64,000 nt of DNA from Lysobacterales bacterium. GTDB lineage: Bacteria > Pseudomonadota > Gammaproteobacteria > Xanthomonadales > Xanthomonadaceae. How positions within the stretch are numbered: the stretch's first letter is position 1; each line of letters begins with the position of its first letter. Below the pieces are notes generated by a model. It was not told where the DNA came from, made no database searches, and was given only the letters and a program-made list of their open reading frames with translations. The position numbers and the translations under genes were made by a program. Shown here piece by piece: positions 61,486-64,000 of this stretch. The stretch covers positions 558,001 through 622,000 of the forward strand of contig JADKCY010000002.1 in the NCBI GenBank assembly GCA_016718605.1, read 5' to 3'.

Positions 61486-61982
61486 CAGAGCTGTCCGTCT
61501 TGCGAGCAATTTGCGCACACCCCATGCACCTCCAAGGTCTGCGCTTGGGGCACAAAACCGAGAGCGTTTGCCTGTTGGATCAGCAATCGGGTGACTCCCT
61601 CGTCTTCCAACTCCACTGCAACTTGACAGCGATCGCAAATCAGGAAGGGCACAGAATGATGACTGCGCGGCTGATGGCAGCCGACGAAGGCATTGATCGA
61701 TTCCAACTTGTGAATGAAGCCGTTGTCGAGCAAGAAGTCCAGGGCACGATAGACCGTGGGAGGTGCCACAGCACCCCGACCATCATGCATCATGTCGAGC
61801 AATGTATAGGCCTTCAGCGGCTTTCCTGCAGAGGCAATCAAGCGCAAAACGCGTTCGCGCAATGGCGTCAGACGCAAGCCCCGTTCGCTACAGACCTTGC
61901 CAACTTCTTGGATATAGGCCGTCGGCTCGTGTACGTGGTGCTCGGGGTGATGGCAGGCTTGCGATGGGTTGGCAGGCTTCAT
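61485..61982 (-). CDS. zur: Zinc uptake regulator, Fur family
   Basis: A 165-residue Fur-family repressor. The N-terminus is His-rich (HHPEHHVHEP, 11-20). Winged helix around PLKAYTLLDMMHDGRGAVAPPTVYRALDFLLDNGFIHKLESINAFVGC (DNA-binding helix near 68-85) has the PPTVYRALDFL sequence typical of Zur over Fur. The structural zinc site is the pair of CxxC: CDRC near 118 and CANC near 155. It should repress zinc uptake genes such as the TonB receptor 2 kb away. It begins 50 bp after the secreted protein gene. Confidence 0.88.
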   Translation of the reverse strand: MKPANPSQACHHPEHHVHEPTAYIQEVGKVCSERGLRLTPLRERVLRLIASAGKPLKAYTLLDMMHDGRGAVAPPTVYRALDFLLDNGFIHKLESINAFVGCHQPRSHHSVPFLICDRCQVAVELEDEGVTRLLIQQANALGFVPQAQTLEVHGVCANCSQDGQL

Positions 61983-62032
61983 GGCTCGATCATAGCACCG
62001 CCATTCGCGGTGGCTTGGCACGATCCTTCAGA

Positions 62033-62704
62033 TCACTCCGCAATGGCGTCCGGCTTGTCTCGCAACACACTGAGCTTGGGATCGCGAAACCATAGCTCGC
62101 CGCCACGTGTCAGTTGCATGGAGACCATCAACTCCAACGCCGAGACTTCGTTTGCGGCAGGAATACGGAAGCGCAAAGAACGGCGATGCCAATCACGCTC
62201 ACCGACATCCATGCCTGGCCCCTGTTCAGTGACCAGATCGGTCTTCCCAAACAGGGCATTCGAGCCCGCACGAACCCCGCGCAACACCACCTGCAAATCA
62301 GTCTTGTCAAAAGGCTCTTCGCCATATTCATTGGTCAAGTGGGCTTTGACATCAACTGAAAACTCCACCAACTTGCCCTCCAACCCCGCCGTCGGAACGG
62401 TCTGTGAAAGCAAGCCCCAGACCTCTGGCCCAACGCGACGCAGCGTTGCCACGCCATCGCGCGCCGATAACTGGTAGGAGCCAGTCGTCGCATGCGCCGA
62501 GAGGAACCAGTTGGCAGGCTCACCGCTCGCCGCATCGAGGTTGGCGAACTGCGGATTCAAGAGGTAGTTGCGACCAGGCTTGCTGGGCGCGGCCATTTCG
62601 GGTTGCCCCGCCGCTGGCAACGCGTCGGTGGCATTACAGTCCATCGCCGGGCCAAGAACGCCCCAACACAGCAACCCGCCCAGCAAAACATGACCGATGC
62701 TCAT
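62033..62704 (-). CDS. Secreted protein of unknown function, CBM-like fold
   Basis: A 223-residue exported protein. Signal peptide (GHVLLGGLLCWGVLGPAMDC) with a Cys near the cleavage site, but no clear lipobox. The rest resembles a beta-sandwich carbohydrate-binding module: NYLLNPQFANLDAASGEPANWFLS near the start of the domain, and a final strand VSALELMVSMQLTRGGELWF. Such modules begin with N-x-x-F...G..P..W. ATG at 62704 with GGAG upstream; a GTG at 62713 is possible. It precedes zur by 50 bp and may be co-transcribed. Confidence 0.65.
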   Translation of the reverse strand: MSIGHVLLGGLLCWGVLGPAMDCNATDALPAAGQPEMAAPSKPGRNYLLNPQFANLDAASGEPANWFLSAHATTGSYQLSARDGVATLRRVGPEVWGLLSQTVPTAGLEGKLVEFSVDVKAHLTNEYGEEPFDKTDLQVVLRGVRAGSNALFGKTDLVTEQGPGMDVGERDWHRRSLRFRIPAANEVSALELMVSMQLTRGGELWFRDPKLSVLRDKPDAIAE

Positions 62705-62861
62705 TGATCTCACTCCAGAAATGCAGCGCGACTGTCAGCCTGTCCAGATTCCGCCCAATCGCCGGATTCTCTTCCAACCAATCACTTGTTGATGCGATCG
62801 AGTCGTGAGCACAACCTGCATGCCACGCGCCAGCAGGGTCTTCTTCGACAGCCTACCAATC

Positions 62862-64000
62862 CTATCCGAGATACTGCAGCGCCGCGTCAATACGTTGCAT
62901 TGCACCCTGCTGTCCGCAAAGATAGATCGTGTGGTCAATCGACGGCGAAACGCCACCGCCGGTGAGCGCGACACGCATCGGCTGCGCAATTTTGCCGATG
63001 CCCACACCGAGTTCCTCGGCCGCTTCCTGCAGGGCCTGATGCACCGCTTCGGGAGACCACGATTGCAATGCCCGAAGTCGCGCGCCCACCGCCTCGACTA
63101 CGGTCTTGCCCGGGCGCAGGTTTTTTTCTACCGCAACCTCGTCCCAGTGGCTGACCGGGGCATACCAGAGGGCCGCACGTTCGGCCATTTCCTTGAGCGT
63201 TTTGACCCGATCCCTGAGTGCGACGACCAGATCGGCAAGCCGCGGACCATGCGCTTCGTCCAGACCTTGTGCCTGCATATGCCAGCGCAGATGCCCTGCC
63301 ACCGCTTCCGGATCATCGGTCTTCAGGTAATGCTGGTTCAACCAGGCCAGCTTGTCGTAGTCGAAGCGCGACGCGGCGCGATTAACGTTGCCAACATTGA
63401 AGGCCTGAATCATCTCCTCAATCGAGAAAATTTCCTGATCACCATGCGACCAACCCAACCGCACGATGTAGTTCAGCAAGGCATGCGGCAGATAGCCATC
63501 GTCACGATACTGCATGACATTGACTGCGCCATGCCGCTTCGACAGCTTGGCCCCATCAGCGCCATGGATCATCGGCAAATGGGCAAAGGTCGGGATTGCC
63601 GCACCTAAGGCTTCGTAGATGTTGATCTGGCGTGGCGTATTGTTGATGTGGTCATCGCCACGAATGACCTCCGTGATACGCATGTCGATGTCATCGACGA
63701 CGACCGCAAAGTTGTAGGTCGGGTGGTCATCCGAGCGCCAGATGATCAGGTCATCCAATTCCTCGTTGCTCCACTCGATTGGGCCGCGCACCATGTCGTT
63801 GAAGACCACGCTGCCCGTAAGCGGATTGCGAAACCGGATCACGCGATGGGGATCATCACGCAGAGGTTCATTGCGATCACGGTAGTAGCCGTTGTAACGC
63901 GGCTTGCGACCTTCGGCCATCGCCTGCTCGCGCATCGCTTCGATTTCTTCCTTGCTTTCATAGGCGTAGTAGGCTTTGCCTGCCGCCACGAGCGCGAGCG
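62862..64000 (-). CDS. gltX: Glutamyl-tRNA synthetase, C-terminal part (runs off right edge)
   Basis: Class I aminoacyl-tRNA synthetase that charges tRNA-Glu. The visible 378 residues are the C-terminal two thirds: [41 protein letters not shown], the KMSKS-like KLSKRHG near the middle, and the anticodon-binding region ending in IDAALQYLG. The HIGH motif is beyond the edge. Long length of the anticodon part fits a discriminating GluRS. A 157-bp gap separates it from the secreted protein gene. Confidence 0.95.
   Translation of the reverse strand, partial: LALVAAGKAYYAYESKEEIEAMREQAMAEGRKPRYNGYYRDRNEPLRDDPHRVIRFRNPLTGSVVFNDMVRGPIEWSNEELDDLIIWRSDDHPTYNFAVVVDDIDMRITEVIRGDDHINNTPRQINIYEALGAAIPTFAHLPMIHGADGAKLSKRHGAVNVMQYRDDGYLPHALLNYIVRLGWSHGDQEIFSIEEMIQAFNVGNVNRAASRFDYDKLAWLNQHYLKTDDPEAVAGHLRWHMQAQGLDEAHGPRLADLVVALRDRVKTLKEMAERAALWYAPVSHWDEVAVEKNLRPGKTVVEAVGARLRALQSWSPEAVHQALQEAAEELGVGIGKIAQPMRVALTGGGVSPSIDHTIYLCGQQGAMQRIDAALQYLG

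Noticed and set aside
1..64000. tRNA, rRNA, CRISPR or prophage
   Set aside because: No tRNA-like T-loop/acceptor pattern, no regular spaced repeats and no integrase or phage structural gene noticed by reading; a dedicated scan could still find a short one.

Overview
The window (about 61% GC by eye, dense, with many 1-11 bp gene overlaps) looks like a chromosomal segment of a gammaproteobacterium, most likely Lysobacterales (Xanthomonadales), perhaps the Rhodanobacteraceae side. The reasons are a complete Entner-Doudoroff operon, the AmgK-MurU cell-wall recycling pair, a PhoP/PhoQ-type system with a PepSY protein, a Thx-type small ribosomal protein, and secreted proteins ending in a short F-x-D-G-F-E tail. 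This placement is an inference from gene content. I see no rRNA, tRNA, CRISPR array, insertion sequence or prophage; it is mostly core genome with small accessory islands.

Layout. 1-3.9 kb (minus): a DhaL-DegV fusion (a probable one-chain fatty acid kinase), plsY, a biotin ligase without the usual DNA-binding domain, and coaX (cut by the left edge). 4-9 kb: a small membrane-anchored protein, a PhoQ/PhoP-like pair with a PepSY protein, an arginine-deiminase-like hydrolase and dusA. 9-11.4 kb: ahpC-ahpF behind a likely OxyR site. 11.4-18.4 kb: an LTA-synthase-like sulfatase-fold enzyme, a Nudix/winged-helix regulator, a methyltransferase, a DUF4153 membrane protein, mscL and a cupin. 18.4-24 kb: a GntR/HutC regulator divergent from zwf-pgl-edd-eda, with paired 11-bp-spaced direct repeats in the shared promoter region. 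24-30 kb: pyrF, an acid phosphatase lipoprotein, a guanidinium exporter, Prc protease and two DMT permeases.

30-34.8 kb: two FtsX-type ABC permeases without an ATPase, then a compact arsR-arsC-acr3 operon. 34.8-46.9 kb: a beta-helix-like secreted protein, RidA, a MgtC/DUF4010 protein, two tandem POT peptide transporters, a CbiM-like protein, a secreted M14 carboxypeptidase, CorC and a DUF4105 protein. 46.9-52.7 kb: a PAS- and CZB-containing chemoreceptor and two ubiquinone hydroxylases. 52.8-56.6 kb: DUF6580, a corrinoid adenosyltransferase, a histone-deacetylase-like amidohydrolase, amgK and murU. 56.7-62.7 kb: the Thx ribosomal protein, a MerC-like protein divergent from a His-rich TonB receptor (ZnuD-like), a secreted AstE-like metalloenzyme translationally coupled to zur, and a secreted protein of unknown function. 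gltX is cut by the right edge.

The most interesting points are the fused DhaL-DegV kinase next to plsY, the shared C-terminal tail on two unrelated exported proteins, the operator architecture of the Entner-Doudoroff operon, and the zinc module with a coupled secreted metalloenzyme.
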